Counted from the first letter of the stretch, positions 53,705 to 64,000 are shown. The stretch is 64,000 bases of DNA from Prorocentrum cordatum (GCA_963575745.1 CAUYUJ010020762.1:20001-84000), one strand, 5' to 3'. The notes: generated by a model from the letters alone, not told the origin. A program made the numbers and translations.

Positions 53705-53862
53705 GACTACTACTACGACGACTACTACTACGACTACTACTACTACTACTACGACTACTACGACTACTACGACTACGACTACTACTACTACTACTACTAC
53801 TTCTACTTCTACTTCTACTTCTACTTGTACTACAATTACTACCACCACTACTACTGCTCGTG
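53641..53862. repeat. (TAC)n with TACGAC and TACTTC variants
   Basis: Continuation of the microsatellite that carries the gap, with TACGAC interruptions and a TTCTAC tail. Confidence 0.95.
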
Positions 53863-54021
53863 CGTTTGCTCGCACCCCACGAAGCTCGTCGACGCACCAG
53901 AAAAATGCTAGGTATCCGAAGGGGGCCCCTGGTATCCTGGCAGCATTTTCCAATCGACACCAATCAACGACCTTCTGGTCTTTTCCTACTTCAGGTCCCT
54001 CCCCCCGCCAACAGAATTGGC

Positions 54022-54284
54022 AATGCCGATTGCGGCAGCCCGTGTGCGCCACTGCGGCACGTGCTGCCTGGAGGGCGGCAGGTCCTCTCCGGGATGGAAC
54101 GAAGCAAGAATGCCGATTACGGCAGCCCGTGTGCGCCACTGCAGCACGTGCTGCCTGGAGGGCGGCAGGTCCTCTCCGGGATGGAACGAAGCAAGACTGC
54201 CGATTACGGCAGCCCGTGTGCGCCACTGCAGCACGTGCTGCCTGGAGGGCGGCAGGTCCTCTCCGGGATGGAACGAAGCAAAAA
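54022..54284. repeat. 87-bp tandem repeat, 3 copies (29 codons per unit)
   Basis: TGCCGATTACGGCAGCCCGT starts at 54111 and 54198, with the first copy (TGCCGATTGCGGC) at 54024 and the flank resuming at 54285. Spacing is exactly 87 bp. Because 87 is a multiple of three, several frames stay open. The plus frame gives MPITAARVRHCSTCCLEGG per unit with three Cys. Differences between units are few. Coding status unproven. Confidence 0.9.
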
Positions 54285-54339
54285 TGCCAAGTCAAGAAAA
54301 TCCGCCGACCCCTTTGGGATCTTTAGGTGCGTGAGATAA

Positions 54340-54754
54340 TTCCCCCCCTTCACCTTCCCAGGGACCCCAAACTGAAAATGTGAGCACTCCTTTAGCGCCC
54401 AGTTTTATTTTTGCATTGGCGCCCTTTGCAAATGGCGACCAAGACGGGCCAACCCCTGGCGCGCTTGGGCGTCTCAGTTTTGAGGGCATTTGCATAAGTG
54501 CCCTATGCAAATGGGCGATCGCGCAGGCCAACCCCCCTGGCCGACCCCCGCTAAGCATTAGCGTCCTAACCAAAGAATCACCAGAACGAGCCACCCCTAG
54601 GCTGCTCTCGGGAAACCTGGATGCAAATTGCCCATCGCGCGGCCCACCCCGCCCCGATACCCTCCGCCCGTTCCGAACCCTTGCGGGAGCTGCACCCAGC
54701 TGCGCGAGCGCCATGCGCAAGTCGCCGCCCCCCCCCTCCACCCCATCAACTCAC
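54340..54754. repeat. duplicated TTTGCA...GCGCCC segment; no gene seen
   Basis: GCGCCCTTTGCAAATGGCGA (54420) and GTGCCCTATGCAAATGGGCG (54500) begin two related units of about 80 bp, each followed by CCAACCCC(C)TGGC. The minus-strand frame is open but unremarkable. Confidence 0.5.
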
Positions 54755-55090
54755 CCGGGGTCCACTTGGGACGATTTTGGGGGTCTCTTGGGCCGTCTTG
54801 GGGCGGTATTGGGGGCCTTTTCGGCCGTCTTGGAGCGGTTTTGGGAGACTCGTGGACGGTCTTGGAGCGTCGGAACCCAGAAAAAACGAGAAGGCCAAAA
54901 ACCTAGAACAAAAAATAAAAATCAACGATTTTGGCTTGTCGGGGCTCTCTTAGGAGGCCTCTTGGGATGCTTTCGGGGCCTCATGGAGCTTTCTTGGAAC
55001 GTCTTCGGGCCTTCCTGGCCATTCCTGAGGCTATCTATGCGCGTCTTGGAGCGCTCGCGGGCCGTCTTGGGCGGTCTCGAGCTTCTTTCA
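54755..55090 (-). repeat. family J array, copy 2 (reversed)
   Basis: CTTGGGCCGTCTTGGGGCGG units read on the minus strand as CCAAGACGGCCCAAGAG. The core at 54870-54945 (AAAAAACGAGAAGGCC, AAAAATAAAAATCAACG) is the reverse complement of the family J core type seen at 61905-61975. Confidence 0.75.
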
Positions 55091-55212
55091 GCAGCCCCTG
55101 CGGCCTCCGGAGCCCGGGACGCGGAAACCCTGTACAAACACATGGAAAATAAGCCCAGGTACCCCCCTGAAGGGTCGGGGCGCCTTTTTTCGGGGCCCGG
55201 GCCTGCTCCCCC

Positions 55213-55216
<4 letters not shown>

Positions 55217-55254
<38 letters not shown>
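55217..55254. repeat. (TA)n microsatellite
   Basis: About 19 TA units. Confidence 0.97.
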
Positions 55255-55259
<5 letters not shown>

Positions 55260-55889
55260 AGGCGTTGTTGCACGATTGACGGCTTAGGTTGATGGCACGC
55301 CACGTCTGCGGACAGGGTCTGGGGTCGCGCGACGACGGTAATGGACAGGGCCCCCGTGGCACCGAGAACCAGATGCGGTGGCAATGGTAGGACGTCAGAT
55401 GTGGTGCGGTCCAGCAATCCTGTTGTGCACCTCCCCCCCTTTCTCCCCCTTCCTTCCCCACTTGATATTTTTTGGTTTGAGTGCGGGGCGGCGGCGGCCG
55501 CTCGTCGCGATGCAGGGTCGGCCTCCCATGCAGGGCCCTTGGCCCCTTGGCGGCACCCGTGCAAGGTCCTCGGACGACCGTATTTCTGTCGGAACAAAAT
55601 TTTTCAACAAAAAAACACCCGCCGAAGTTTTGAATTTGAGCGTGCGCGGCGCACCGGAGGCCAGGGCGCCGCCCATGATGGGCCCGCATGGGGAACTCCC
55701 GCGTCCCCAGAGGATGGTGCCGCCGCGGCCGCCCCCGAGGGTGGTGCTTCCGTCTGCTTGTCCGTTGTCCGCATGCCCCAGGGCCTCAGGGCCGAAGTTC
55801 CGTTCCAGGCGAGGCCGCCAGGGCCGCGGCCGCCGTCCACGCCTCCGCCGTCCATCGCGGCCCAGAGCGCAAAGGCAACGTCGCCGATC

Positions 55890-56320
55890 ATGCCCCCGCC
55901 GCCCGCGCCGACTATGGCGCGGGCCGCGGGGGCAGCGCCCGAGGGGGAGCCCTCGGCAAAACGCCTGCGGGGCAAGCCCCAGCCCTCTGGCGCGGCGGCA
56001 GCGCCCAGCTCGGGCACCATGTCTGGGGGCGCGCCTGCGACGGACGATGATGCCGCGCAGGCCGCCTGTCCCCCTGTCTACGGTCGTGAGCACCTGATGT
56101 GGGAGGATGCGCTCAATTTCGCGTTCCACGCATGGGTGGACTCGCGTCGGGCGTGGATCAACTTCGAGGCTGCGATGCGGGCCGCGGGGCGGATGCAGTT
56201 GCTGGGAGAGGCATCTGGGGACGTGGCGCCAGAGAATGGCCCCGGTGCTGGGGTTGTGGCGCCAGAGAATGGCCCCGGCACCAGAGACTTTCTCGCCGTC
56301 CTCGATGGATCTTGCCCCCC
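55890..56320 (+). CDS. hypothetical protein segment (NLS-like N-terminus, helical domain)
   Basis: Within a longer open frame (from 55341) the segment from the ATG at 55890 has clear coding character. A Pro/Ala/Gly-rich start with AKRLRGKP (possible nuclear-localisation motif) is followed by YGREHLMWEDALNFAFHAWV and RRAWINFEAAMRAAGRMQLL, an amphipathic helical region. A 33-bp tandem duplication follows (VAPENGPGAG / VAPENGPGT, about 56223-56284). It then meets the 3' end of the opposing LINE at about 56300. Not recognised. It may be a first exon truncated by the LINE, or an ORF1-type protein. The frame before 55890 looks like untranslated sequence. Confidence 0.4.
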
Positions 56321-59300
56321 TGTCAAAAGTGACCTCGTAAGGCCACTGGGTGGAGTCGGAATCGGGAAAAGGGGAGTCGCGATCGGTTATCTCGTCGCCT
56401 GGCTCAAGTCTGATGTTGGCCCTGAGAGTGGTGGTGTGCAAGCGACATTCGCGGCAAAAGGTCGACGACCAGCGCGCAGTTGTAGAGTTGTCAGTCCTTG
56501 GGCATGGGAACCAACCTCTGCCGGGAGGCACCCACGCGGCGCGGCTATGTGTGGCCTGCACCACCACCAGCCTGTCGTCTGGATTGCAGTGCCTGCTGAC
56601 CACCGGGAGCCTCCGTATTTCGCCCCCAGCTCTGTCTGCGCGCCTTTGTGCGCGGGGCCCGGCAGCCCCACAAATTGCCCCTGTAGGCGGGGGATTCGGG
56701 TTGCACGTGTGGCAACGGTCGCGCCGCACGGTCCACGCGGCCGCTTCGTCGTGTCTGCCACTCCTGGAGGGGTCGCTCTCAGTCTGTTCGTCCTCATCGC
56801 TCTCTTCGTGGGGGTCAATGTCTGGGGTGGCCAACTCTCGTAGGATGAGAGTGGCCGCGTCGCTTGCTTCCAGGGGAGTGGCAGTAAGGTTGACGCAGTA
56901 GCGGAAGGAGATCTGGCGTAACACTTTGGCCAGCAGCGGTTGGTGCCCGCCCTCGCTTGTGATCGCTTGGGCGAGGGTGGGCGGATCGTCGGGCCCACGG
57001 ATGGTGTCCCAGACGAGAGCGGCCGCCGGGCACCAGTGCCAGACGTGCTCGGTCGTGGCTTCTCCCAGCCCACAGAGCGGGCAACGTCCGCGCGGCCCTC
57101 CCCTGGTCGGAGCCCCCCCGAGCTAGCGCAGGCGCGAGCTTGTGATCTCAAGGGGGGGGGGGGGGGGATGTCAGGGGGGAGCGTTTGCCAGAGGGCGAGG
57201 GTGTGGGGCCCGTTGCCGATGCATGCGTTACACCAGGCAGCCCCCTCGTTATTCGGGCCGGCTGTGATCTGCACTCTGCTGGCTGGCGCCCCGCAGGGAC
57301 ATCTGCGGGGTACTATTTCGTCATTCCCCCTGCGCCTTGCCGGGCCTGGCAGGCCGTTGCTGAGCACCCTTAGCACGTGGTGCGCGCAGGTGAAGGTGAC
57401 GCAGTGCCGTCGCAGCTGCCACTCCTCACCCAACGAGGGCTGCCATCTTCTCCCTTGGCTGGTTTTTTGAAGCCAGGCGGTGAAGTGATGACTCTTCATC
57501 TGCGCCCAGGCCGCCACGTAGGTGATTATGCCGTATTGCCTGCCCCCCAATAGGTGAGGTCGTTGCCTCGAGGTGAGCAAGGCCTGGGCGGCCTTTCGTT
57601 CTGTGATAATTTTGGGCCGCGGGGGATGTGCGTCTGGGGCCTGGGCTGCTCGGCCACTCCAGTTCAGCAGCTTGTTACATCTGGTGCTGGCCCGCTTCCT
57701 GAGTGTGCAGGGCCCCCAGAAGTCCCCGAGCGCGAACGCTCTTGCGGCAACAGCGCGGGCTGTTGCTGCAGGGCACCTGGGTGCGCCCTGCACCTGGAAG
57801 CGTATGCCACGTCCGGTCAGGACTATGTCGGGGACCCAGGATGCCCCGGCCAGCCCGAGGGCAGTTCTCAACTGGGCGCACAATTCACGCTCTTGCGTCA
57901 CGTCCGGGGGGGCGTAGTGGGCAGCGTAGGAGATCAGGGAGACCAGGTACGCGTTCCACGCAGCGGCCGTCCTGGAAGGAGACATCTTGGCCAGGTGCAG
58001 CGCAAGGGATCTCTCCCTCATCCTGGGGAGGGGGCGGTTCCACGTGCCCTTGCGTAATACCTCCTCTTGCTCTCCTGTGAGCCCTCCGTTCTCCGGGGGT
58101 TCGTCCCCTTCTGCTGCTCTGGATACTACCACTGCCCCCAGGCACGGCCATTGCTCCCTCACCGCCGATCCTCCAGAGGGGGGGTGCTCTATGAGTGCGC
58201 GCCACCATCTTTGGTTTCCCGCAGGCACGAGCACTGTCTTGAACGCGCAGCTGCAGGTGCGTTGGCAGTGCGTGCACCGTATGGGACCACGATCCCCCAT
58301 GTAGCTGTTGATCAGAGCCTGGAGCAAGAGTGCAGGGGGCCCCGAGATGAGCACGCTGTCTCCATCCTGCTCAAATTGTACGGGGACCTCCTCCAGCGCT
58401 GCGCGGATCCGCGCGGCGCTGGAGGAGTCCCCCGCGCGCGGATCCGATGACCCCCCCGACATCGATGTCGGGGGAGTCATCGGTGCGCGCCCCCCTACAT
58501 CTGCGCGCCTCGACCAAGAGCCCGGCGGCCCTGGCGGCCCAGGGGAGTGCGATTGATGCGCGTAGAGCCTGTCTTGTTGTGCTTACAAGCGCGGCGAGGT
58601 CGTCTACGTATGTGGGGTCGTCTTCTCCTGTGATGGATGCGATGGCGCTTATGAGAGGGTCGTATCCCTAGCTCCACAGGAGGGGCGAGGCGGTGCCACC
58701 CATGCCGACGGATCTGAGAAGGCCGGTTTCTGGCCCTTTGTACTTGCCCTTACACGTCTTAACCTTCCGCTCGATAACCAAGGCTTTTAGGGCGTTGAGT
58801 AGCCATGAGGGGAGCCCCCACCTCGGTAGAAGGGCATCAACCCATTGGAGCGAAATCCTTTCGAACGCTTTGTTCTGATCGCAGAAGATGACGGCAGTGC
58901 AGGGGGCCTCGCCCAGACCTGAGGCGGTGCGCTCGACGTAGTCCTCTACCACCGCGTGATGCCGACCGAGTAGCTAGGGCGGCCCAACCGGGACCCGGTG
59001 CGGTTGGTGGTCTGGGGGTAGCGCTCAAGTGTTGAGTAACCTTGGTGATGTTGGGACCACGCTGCCCCCCTCTCTTGGCCGCCTAATTGGGACTTCAGAG
59101 TGGTTCAACGACTGGGCCAATAAGGTCGGCCAGGGATGCTCCGTAGAGACGCCGCATGCAGGTGGGGAGCTGGAGCGGCCTCATGTCGTTGGGTCCTTCA
59201 GCGCCTGGTTTCTTCCCAATCCAGACCAGGAGGTCGACTGAGGGCCCCAGTACCTCGTCGATGAGGTCCAGGTTGAGGTCCGCTGCGCACCAAGCCTGGG

Positions 59301-60002
59301 CGAGGAGGCAGGGGCCCGGGCCATGGCACTGTGCCCCCCCGCCTTCCATGCTTGCATCGCAGTTACCACCCTTCGCTGGAGGCACCTCGGGTCGAAGTGT
59401 ACGCCGACAGCGTCGTGCAGCGCCCTGCCGTTTATTCCGAGCCCACGGTAGTAACCCGCTTGGCTGGTGGCCCGGGCTCTCTCCTCTGCGTTAGGGGGTC
59501 TGAGCCCATGGGCCCTTCCTTCCTTGACCAGCCATCTACCCCCGGCCTTGACTTTTTCCTCTGCAGCCGGGCTCTCCCTTTCCTTCCCCGACACCACCAG
59601 TCCGAGGCCTTCCGTACATCCTTCGAACCGTTGTTCTGCCCCGCATTCTGCGAGTATCTGCGCGGCCCCTAGCCTCAGCACCGTCGGATTTCGTAGGAAC
59701 CATCTGTGGGTGCTGTCCTCGTTGTACAGGAGGCAGAGGAGATGAGTCTGGTAGCAACTGGGCAGTATGGCGTCTGGGTCGTCTTGGGCCACCCTGGACT
59801 GCGTCCACGTGGGTATTCTTCCGTCGGACCTGTACGCCCATCTTGGTTCCCAGGGGCTGGGGGGCCGGTGGTGCGTTATTGCGTTAGAGGGAGGGGGGAA
59901 GTTCGCCATCCACAGTCTCTCTCTTGAGCCTTCAGGGTGTCGCCGAGCGGCTGGTCGAGAGGCAGCGGCTCGCCCCGCGCGCGCCCCTCCGGGGATCTGC
60001 AT
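56290..60002 (-). mobile_element. decayed LINE on the minus strand (reverse transcriptase visible)
   Basis: Read 5' to 3' on the minus strand: a pre-RT region (60002-59181, with GVHFDPRCLQRRVV), RT motif GPNDMRPLQLPTCMRRLYGA (about 59170), GRHHAVVEDYVERTA, AVIFCDQNKAFERISL (first catalytic Asp, about 58880), an in-frame TAG at 58668-58670 in LLWS-stop-GYDPLIS, and DPTYVDDLAALV (YVDD at 58599-58610). A long thumb/connection region follows (58480-57130; LAKMSPSRTAAAWNAYLVSL, RCPCGAP...AWCNACIG), then one frame over a Cys-rich tail (RCHTCNPNPPP, TFCRECRLHTTTL) ending near 56300. Several frameshifts and stops make it dead. No endonuclease or RNase H motif could be identified. The element lies tail-to-tail with the plus-strand segment at 55890-56320. 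Confidence 0.75.
56387..58480 (-). pseudogene. LINE post-RT open frame (697 codons)
   Basis: The longest surviving frame of the minus-strand LINE: EVPVQFEQDGDSVLISGPPA, CTHCQRTCSC (Cys pairs), RMRERSLALHLAKMSPSRTA, AQLRTALGLAGASWVPDIVL, RHCVTFTCAHHVLRVL, RCPCGAP and AWCNACIGNGPHTLALW (zinc-finger-like). After about 57130 this frame loses coding character. The neighbouring frame (56924 downwards, with CHTCNP and FCRECRLHT) continues the protein, so a frameshift is inferred near 56920-57130. Confidence 0.6.
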
Positions 60003-60114
60003 CCCAAGATGCTACATGCTAGCCACAACGCCGGCACGGACGATAAGTATGAATTCCCCCAGGCACACAGGCACTGGGTGCTCACAACCACCGTGGTTCA
60101 CGCACGCGCTGCAG

Positions 60115-60250
60115 TAAACGAAAAGCTGTGGTCTACACAAGCGTTGTCGTGCACGCGGGAGCTGTGGTGCGCGTAAACACGGCGGTGTACACAGGCGCTG
60201 TGGTGCACGCGGCTGCTGTGGTGTGCACGCGCCGTGGTATGCACAGGAAG
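60115..60250. repeat. GCGCTGTGGTGCACGCGG ~17-20-bp repeat
   Basis: Units such as GCGCTGTGGTGCACGCGGCT, GCTGTGGTGTGCACGC and GTCGTGCACGCGGGAGCTGT. It lies directly downstream of the ubiquitin-like exon, in its presumed intron. Confidence 0.75.
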
Positions 60251-60287
60251 TGCTAGCATGTAGTTGGGGCGAGAACAAATCGCCAGC

Positions 60288-60434
60288 CTCGTTCTGGTAG
60301 TTGGCCGCCGTGAAGGTCCAGCCCAGCTTGGCCTTGATCGCGGCGAGGAGGTCCGCCCCGCTGGCCGCCGAGTCAACCTCGATCACGTCGGACTTCGAGT
60401 GACCGTTCACGGCCAACAACTTCAGCATCACCAT
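60288..60434 (-). CDS. first exon of a ubiquitin-fold-like hypothetical protein
   Basis: The minus strand, from the ATG at 60434, reads MVMLKLLAVNGHSKSDVIEV then DSAASGADLLAAIKAKLGW. A beta strand, turn, second strand (VIEVD) and a helix (ADLLAAIKAKLG) follow the ubiquitin-like order M-x-L-K-V...V-E-V-D...L-K-x-x-I. Third positions are almost all G/C. An exon end at 60288 after AACGAG with a GC donor (GCTGGC) gives exactly 49 codons and matches the GAG|GC boundary style of the Kelch gene. The frame beyond that point enters a GTGGTGCACGCG repeat and loses bias. The remaining exons are unknown. The minus-strand LINE at 56.3-60.0 kb would lie in the following intron. Family assignment is tentative. 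Confidence 0.5.
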
Positions 60435-60570
60435 GGCGACGGCCGTACAAAGCTGAAAGCCCCCAGCGCTTGAAGCCGAGAATCTTGACCATTACCTTCC
60501 ACCTACAATACCCCTCTGCCCTCTCTTCCTTCCCTCTCTTCCTCCTCTGACTCCTACCGCATTCGCGCGC

Positions 60571-60640
60571 ATGTCGTCATCCCCTCCTCCTCCTCTTCCT
60601 CCTCCTCCTCCTCCACCTCCTCCTCCTCCTCCGCTGCCGT
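60571..60640. repeat. (TCC)n microsatellite
   Basis: (CCT)n/(TCC)n tract with a few CTT and CAC interruptions. Confidence 0.95.
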
Positions 60641-60814
60641 GGCGTCCTGCCACTGCTCATCGACCTCCTCATCCACCTCCTCGTGATCATCCTGATTCCC
60701 TCCTCGCCCTTGCATTCCTGATCCTCCTCCGCGTCATCGTTCCTCTCACGATGGGGTTCCAACCTCAAGGATCGAGTTTCGAGGTTACCGATCCTGCGGG
60801 AATATCCGCGCCAG

Positions 60815-61120
60815 GATGGGAGCCTCTTGGGGACTCTTTGATGGCCTGTTGGGAGCGTCTCTGGCTGTCTTGGGGCGTTTTGGGAGTCCCTGGGGGGGCG
60901 CCCCCGGGGCTTCTCGAAGGCTCTTGAGGTTACAAGGTGCCGCCTCGGGAGCCACTTGTGCCGTCGTGGAACGATCGTGGAGGCTTCTTCGGAACCCCTG
61001 GACGTTTTCTGGGCTCGTGTTTATGTCTTCGGGTCGAACTTGAACCCCTTCCAGGGTGTATTCAGAGCCTTTCTGGAGGCTGTCATGGCGTCTCGAGGCG
61101 GGTCTTGAGGCGTACCCCCA
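60815..61120 (-). repeat. family J array, copy 3 (reversed, degenerate)
   Basis: GCCTCTTGGGGACTCTTTG, GGCTGTCTTGGGGCGTTTTG and TCTCGAAGGCTCTTGAGG are reversed family J units, more diverged than the other arrays. Confidence 0.6.
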
Positions 61121-61321
61121 CTCCTGCGGCCCAAATGCACCAGCCAAGTGCGGAACATCGGTAAAATCATTCAACACATGTCCCCGCCGTTTCAGCGCCC
61201 CCGAAACACTTCCAAGGCGGTTGTTCCACTGCATGCGTCTACACTTCCCTGATCAAGGCAACTCGCCTGGCGATCGTTACTGGATGGGCTGGTGGGGGCA
61301 CGCGAAGCTTCAAGAATTGCA

Positions 61322-61535
61322 TTTCTCTCTCTCTCTCTCCCTCTCCCTCTCCCTCTCTCTCTCTATCTCTGCGTGTGTATATATATATACATATATATAT
61401 ATGTTTACATATGTACATATATATATATATATATATATGTGCATGCATACATATCTATACATATATTTGTGTGTATGTGTATATGTAGGCATACATGTAT
61501 ACATAAGTATACGTTCATCCGCCACCGTGCCTCTG
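61322..61535. repeat. (TC)n then TATATG/ACATATA microsatellite
   Basis: (TC)n with CCCTCTC variants at 61325-61370, then (TA)n, CATATATATATATG and GTATGTGTATATG phrases to about 61515. Confidence 0.9.
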
Positions 61536-61687
61536 GGCACGGAGTGGGCGTGTCCTCAGGTCCTCTGCCTCATCCCCTGGGCCTCAGTCCTCAGTCCTGA
61601 GGAGTCTTTTAGGGGACCAGACCCCAAATTGCCAAATCTCCTGGGGCTCCCGGCCGTTCCCCTGGGGTCCCCGGCAACTTGTCGCGT

Positions 61688-62335
61688 GACTGGTTCGGGC
61701 CCAAGAGGGCCCCAAGACGGGCCAAGATAACCCCAAGAGGCGTCCAAGACGGCCCAAGAGGCCCCCGAGACGCCCAAAGATCGCTCCAAGACTCTCAAGA
61801 TGGGCCTAAGACGGCCCAAGAGGCCGCTCAGACGCCCCAAGACGGCCCAAGAGGCGTCCAAGAGGGCCCCAAGACGTTCCAACAGGCCTCAGAAGAGCGG
61901 CCCAAGAGTCCAAATCGACAATTTCCATTTGTTTTTGAAGGATGTTGGCCCTCCCGCCTTTTCGGCTCTCCGACGCTCCAAGACGGCCGAAGAGGCCCCC
62001 AAGACCGCCCCAAGACGGCCTCCAAGAGGGCCCCAAGACGGCCCAAGAGGGCCCCAAGACGGCCCAGGAGGCGCCCAAGACGGCCCAAGAGGCCCCCAAG
62101 ACGGCCCCAGGAGAGGGCCCAGAGGGGGACCACAGACCGAAAGCTCGAGCCTGCCGCCCCAAGAGGCCGCCAGGAGACCCCAAGAGGCCCCGAAGAGGCC
62201 CCAAGGGGCTGCCAAGACGCCCCCAAAGAGGCTCCCAAGAGGCCCAAAAGAGGCTCCAAGAAGCTCCAAAACAGCCCCCTAAATGCCTCAAAACTGCCTC
62301 CAAGATGCCCCCGAGAGGCCAACCACGAGATCCCA
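61688..62335 (+). repeat. family J array, copy 4
   Basis: The clearest family J array: GGCCCAAGAGGCCCCCAAGA and ACGGCCCAAGAGG units over about 630 bp with a core at 61905-61978 (AATTTCCATTTGTTTTTGAA, CCTTTTCGGCTCTCCGACGC). Frames rich in Pro, Lys, Arg and Gln are artefacts. Confidence 0.85.
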
Positions 62336-62352
62336 ACCAACATCCATGAGGC

Positions 62353-62415
62353 CTCTGACCCACCACCCAGGCACGATGGCGGGAAGGGCCGAAGGCCAGT
62401 AGGATACGAAACCGG
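62353..62415 (+). repeat. satellite K junction segment, copy 1
   Basis: CCTCTGACCCACCACCCAGG, CACGATGGCGGGAAGGGCCG and AAGGCCAGTAGGATACGAAA join family J to satellite K here. The same segment recurs inside satellite K at 63763-63828, marking a higher-order period of about 1.41 kb. Confidence 0.9.
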
Positions 62416-64000
62416 GGGGGTACCAAGCCGGCGGCCGCTGGCTTGGTAGGGGAGCCCCTGGGGGGTACCAAGCCGGCGGAGTACCAAGCCCGCGCTGGCG
62501 CTGGCTTTTGGTAGGGAGGAAGCCCTCTGGGCGTACCAAGCGGGCGGGGTACAAAGCCGGGGCCGCTGGCTTGGTAGGGAGGAGGCCCTGGAGAGATACC
62601 AGCCGGGCGGGTCCCAGCCGGCCGGCCGCTGGCTTGGTAGGGGAGCCCCCGGGGGGGTAACCAAGCCGGCGGGGTACCAAGCCGGCGGCCGTTGGCTTGG
62701 TAGGCAGGCGCCCCTGGGGGGGTACCAAGCCGGCGGGGTACCAAGCCGGCGGCCGCTGGCTTGGTAGGGACGAGGCCCTGGAGGGGTACCAAGCCGGCGG
62801 GGTGCCAAGACGGCGGCCGCTGGCTTGGTAGGGAGGAGCCCCCAGGGGTGCACCAAGCCGGCGGGGTACCAAGCCGGCGGCCGCTGGCTTGGTAGGGAGG
62901 AGGCCCTGGAGGGGTGCCAAGCCGGCGGGGTACCAAGCCGGCGGCCGCTGGCTTGGTAGGGAGGCGCCCCCGGGGGGGTACCAAGCCGGCGGGGTACCAA
63001 GCCGGCGGCCGCTGGCTTGGCAGGGAGGAGTCCAAGTAAATCGAAAAAGCCGGCCGGGGTCAAAGGGGGACGGGCGCGCGCTTGATAGGAGGAGCCCCCA
63101 GTGGGTGTAGCCAAGGCCAACGGGGTACTCAAGCCGCGGCCGCTGGCTTGGTAGGGAGGGAGGCCCTGGAGGGGTAACCAGCCGGAAGCCGGCGGGGTAC
63201 CAGCCCGGCGGCCGCTGGCTTGGTAGGGAGGAGCCCCCGGGAGGGTACCAAGCCGGCGGGGTACCAAGCCGGCGGCCGCTGGCTTGGCAGGGAGGAGGCC
63301 ATGCAGGGGTACCAAGCTGGCGGGGTACCAAGCAGGCGGCCGCTGGCGTGGTAGGGAGCAGGCCCTGGAGGGGTACCAAGCCGGAGGGGTACCAAGCCGG
63401 CGGCCGCTGGTAGGGAAGAACCCCCGGGGGGATACCAAGCCGGTGGGGTAACAAGCCGGCGGCCGCTGGCTTGGTAGGGAGGAGGCCCTGGAGGGGTACC
63501 AAGCCGGCGGGGTACCAAGCCGGCGGCCGCTGGCTTGGTAGGGAGGAGCCCCTGGGGGGGTACCAAGCCGGCGGGGTACCAAGCTGGCGGCCGCTGGCTT
63601 GGTAGGGAGGAGGCCCTGGAGGGGTACCAAGCCGGCGGGGTACCAAGCCGCGGGCCCTGCTTGGTAGGGAGGAGCCCCCGGGGGGGTACCAAGCCGGCGG
63701 GGTACCAAGCCGGCGGCCGCTGGCTTGGCAGGGAGGAGGCCCTGGAGGGGTACCAAGCCGGCCTCTGACCCACCACCCAGGCACGATGGCGGGAAGGGCC
63801 GAAGGCCAGTAGCATACGAAGCTGGGGGGGTACCAAGCCGGCGGCCGCTGGCTTGGTAGGGGGGAGCCCCCGGGGGGGTACCAAGCCGGCGGTGTGCCAA
63901 GCCGGCGGCCGCTGGCTTGGTAGGGAGGAGGCCCTGGAGGGGTACCAAGCCGGCGGGGTACCAAGCCGGCGGCCGCTGGCTTGGTAGGGAGGAGCCCCTG
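62415..64000. repeat. hairpin satellite K, array 2, runs off the window end
   Basis: About 25 monomers of about 63-65 bp: two GGTACCAAGCCGGCGG phrases, then CCGCTGGCTTGGTAGGGAGG and either AGCCCC(C/T)GGGGGG or AGGCCCTGGAGGG, the two spacer types mostly alternating. The alternation implies a dimeric higher unit of about 128 bp. The same satellite occurs at 41838-43545. Confidence 0.95.

Noticed and set aside
61828-63964. 558- and 706-codon minus-strand frames
   Set aside because: Satellite K plus family J repeat units kept open by composition. Unit lengths vary, so the peptide register is not conserved.

Overview
This window looks like nuclear DNA from a dinoflagellate with a large, repeat-loaded, GC-rich genome. 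The evidence is threefold. A non-LTR retrotransposon endonuclease carries the VGEAAHPGP motif that I associate with dinoflagellate LINEs. Short coding exons are strongly GC3-biased and appear to be joined by GC-AG introns. The rest is an extreme load of microsatellites, satellites, foldback elements and LINE fragments. Nothing bacterial, organellar or viral is visible, and I cannot name the species.

Layout. 1-1.0 kb: microsatellites. 1.1-3.1 kb: an open frame encoding a ~28-residue 'WTL' repeat plus a unique C-terminal domain (unknown protein). 3.3-4.0 kb: microsatellites. 4.2-6.5 kb: remains of a zinc-ribbon/coiled-coil LINE ORF1-like gene, interrupted by a TIR element. 6.5-7.5 kb: an 89-bp satellite followed by a pentamer array. 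9.0-26.5 kb: five or six short minus-strand exons that read in order as one Kelch-repeat protein, separated by kb-scale introns full of MITEs, foldback elements, a three-copy higher-order repeat, microsatellites and an antisense LINE fragment (18.6-19.9 kb). 29.5-31.1 kb and 36.8-37.6 kb: a ~66-90-bp tandem repeat family. Between them lies a nearly complete LINE (31.3-36.7 kb: endonuclease, reverse transcriptase, RNase H, zinc finger) bounded by an 18-bp target-site duplication. 37.9-40.7 kb: AT-richer arrays of a GGTGGATCCACC palindrome around a 'CCAAGACGGCC' array. 41.8-43.5 kb and 62.4-64.0 kb: the same hairpin-forming GGTACCAAGCCGGCGG satellite. 43.6-45.2 kb: a microsatellite block. 47.6-47.9 kb: the last exon of a PIF1-like helicase, whose upstream intron is a ~101-bp satellite. 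49.3-53.6 kb: two near-identical copies flanking a 100-N gap. 55.9-56.3 kb: a plus-strand coding segment. 56.3-60.0 kb: a decayed minus-strand LINE. 60.3-60.4 kb: the first exon of a small ubiquitin-fold-like protein. 60.8-62.3 kb: more 'CCAAGACGGCC' arrays.

The host-gene content is therefore thin: the WTL-repeat protein, a Kelch protein, a helicase, a ubiquitin-like start exon and one unknown segment. The Kelch exons, the helicase exon and the ubiquitin-like exon share intron-boundary features (AG|G acceptors; GC donors preceded by AG). Most long reading frames in the window are artefacts of triplet repeats or satellites. Coordinates of repeats were judged by eye and are approximate unless stated.
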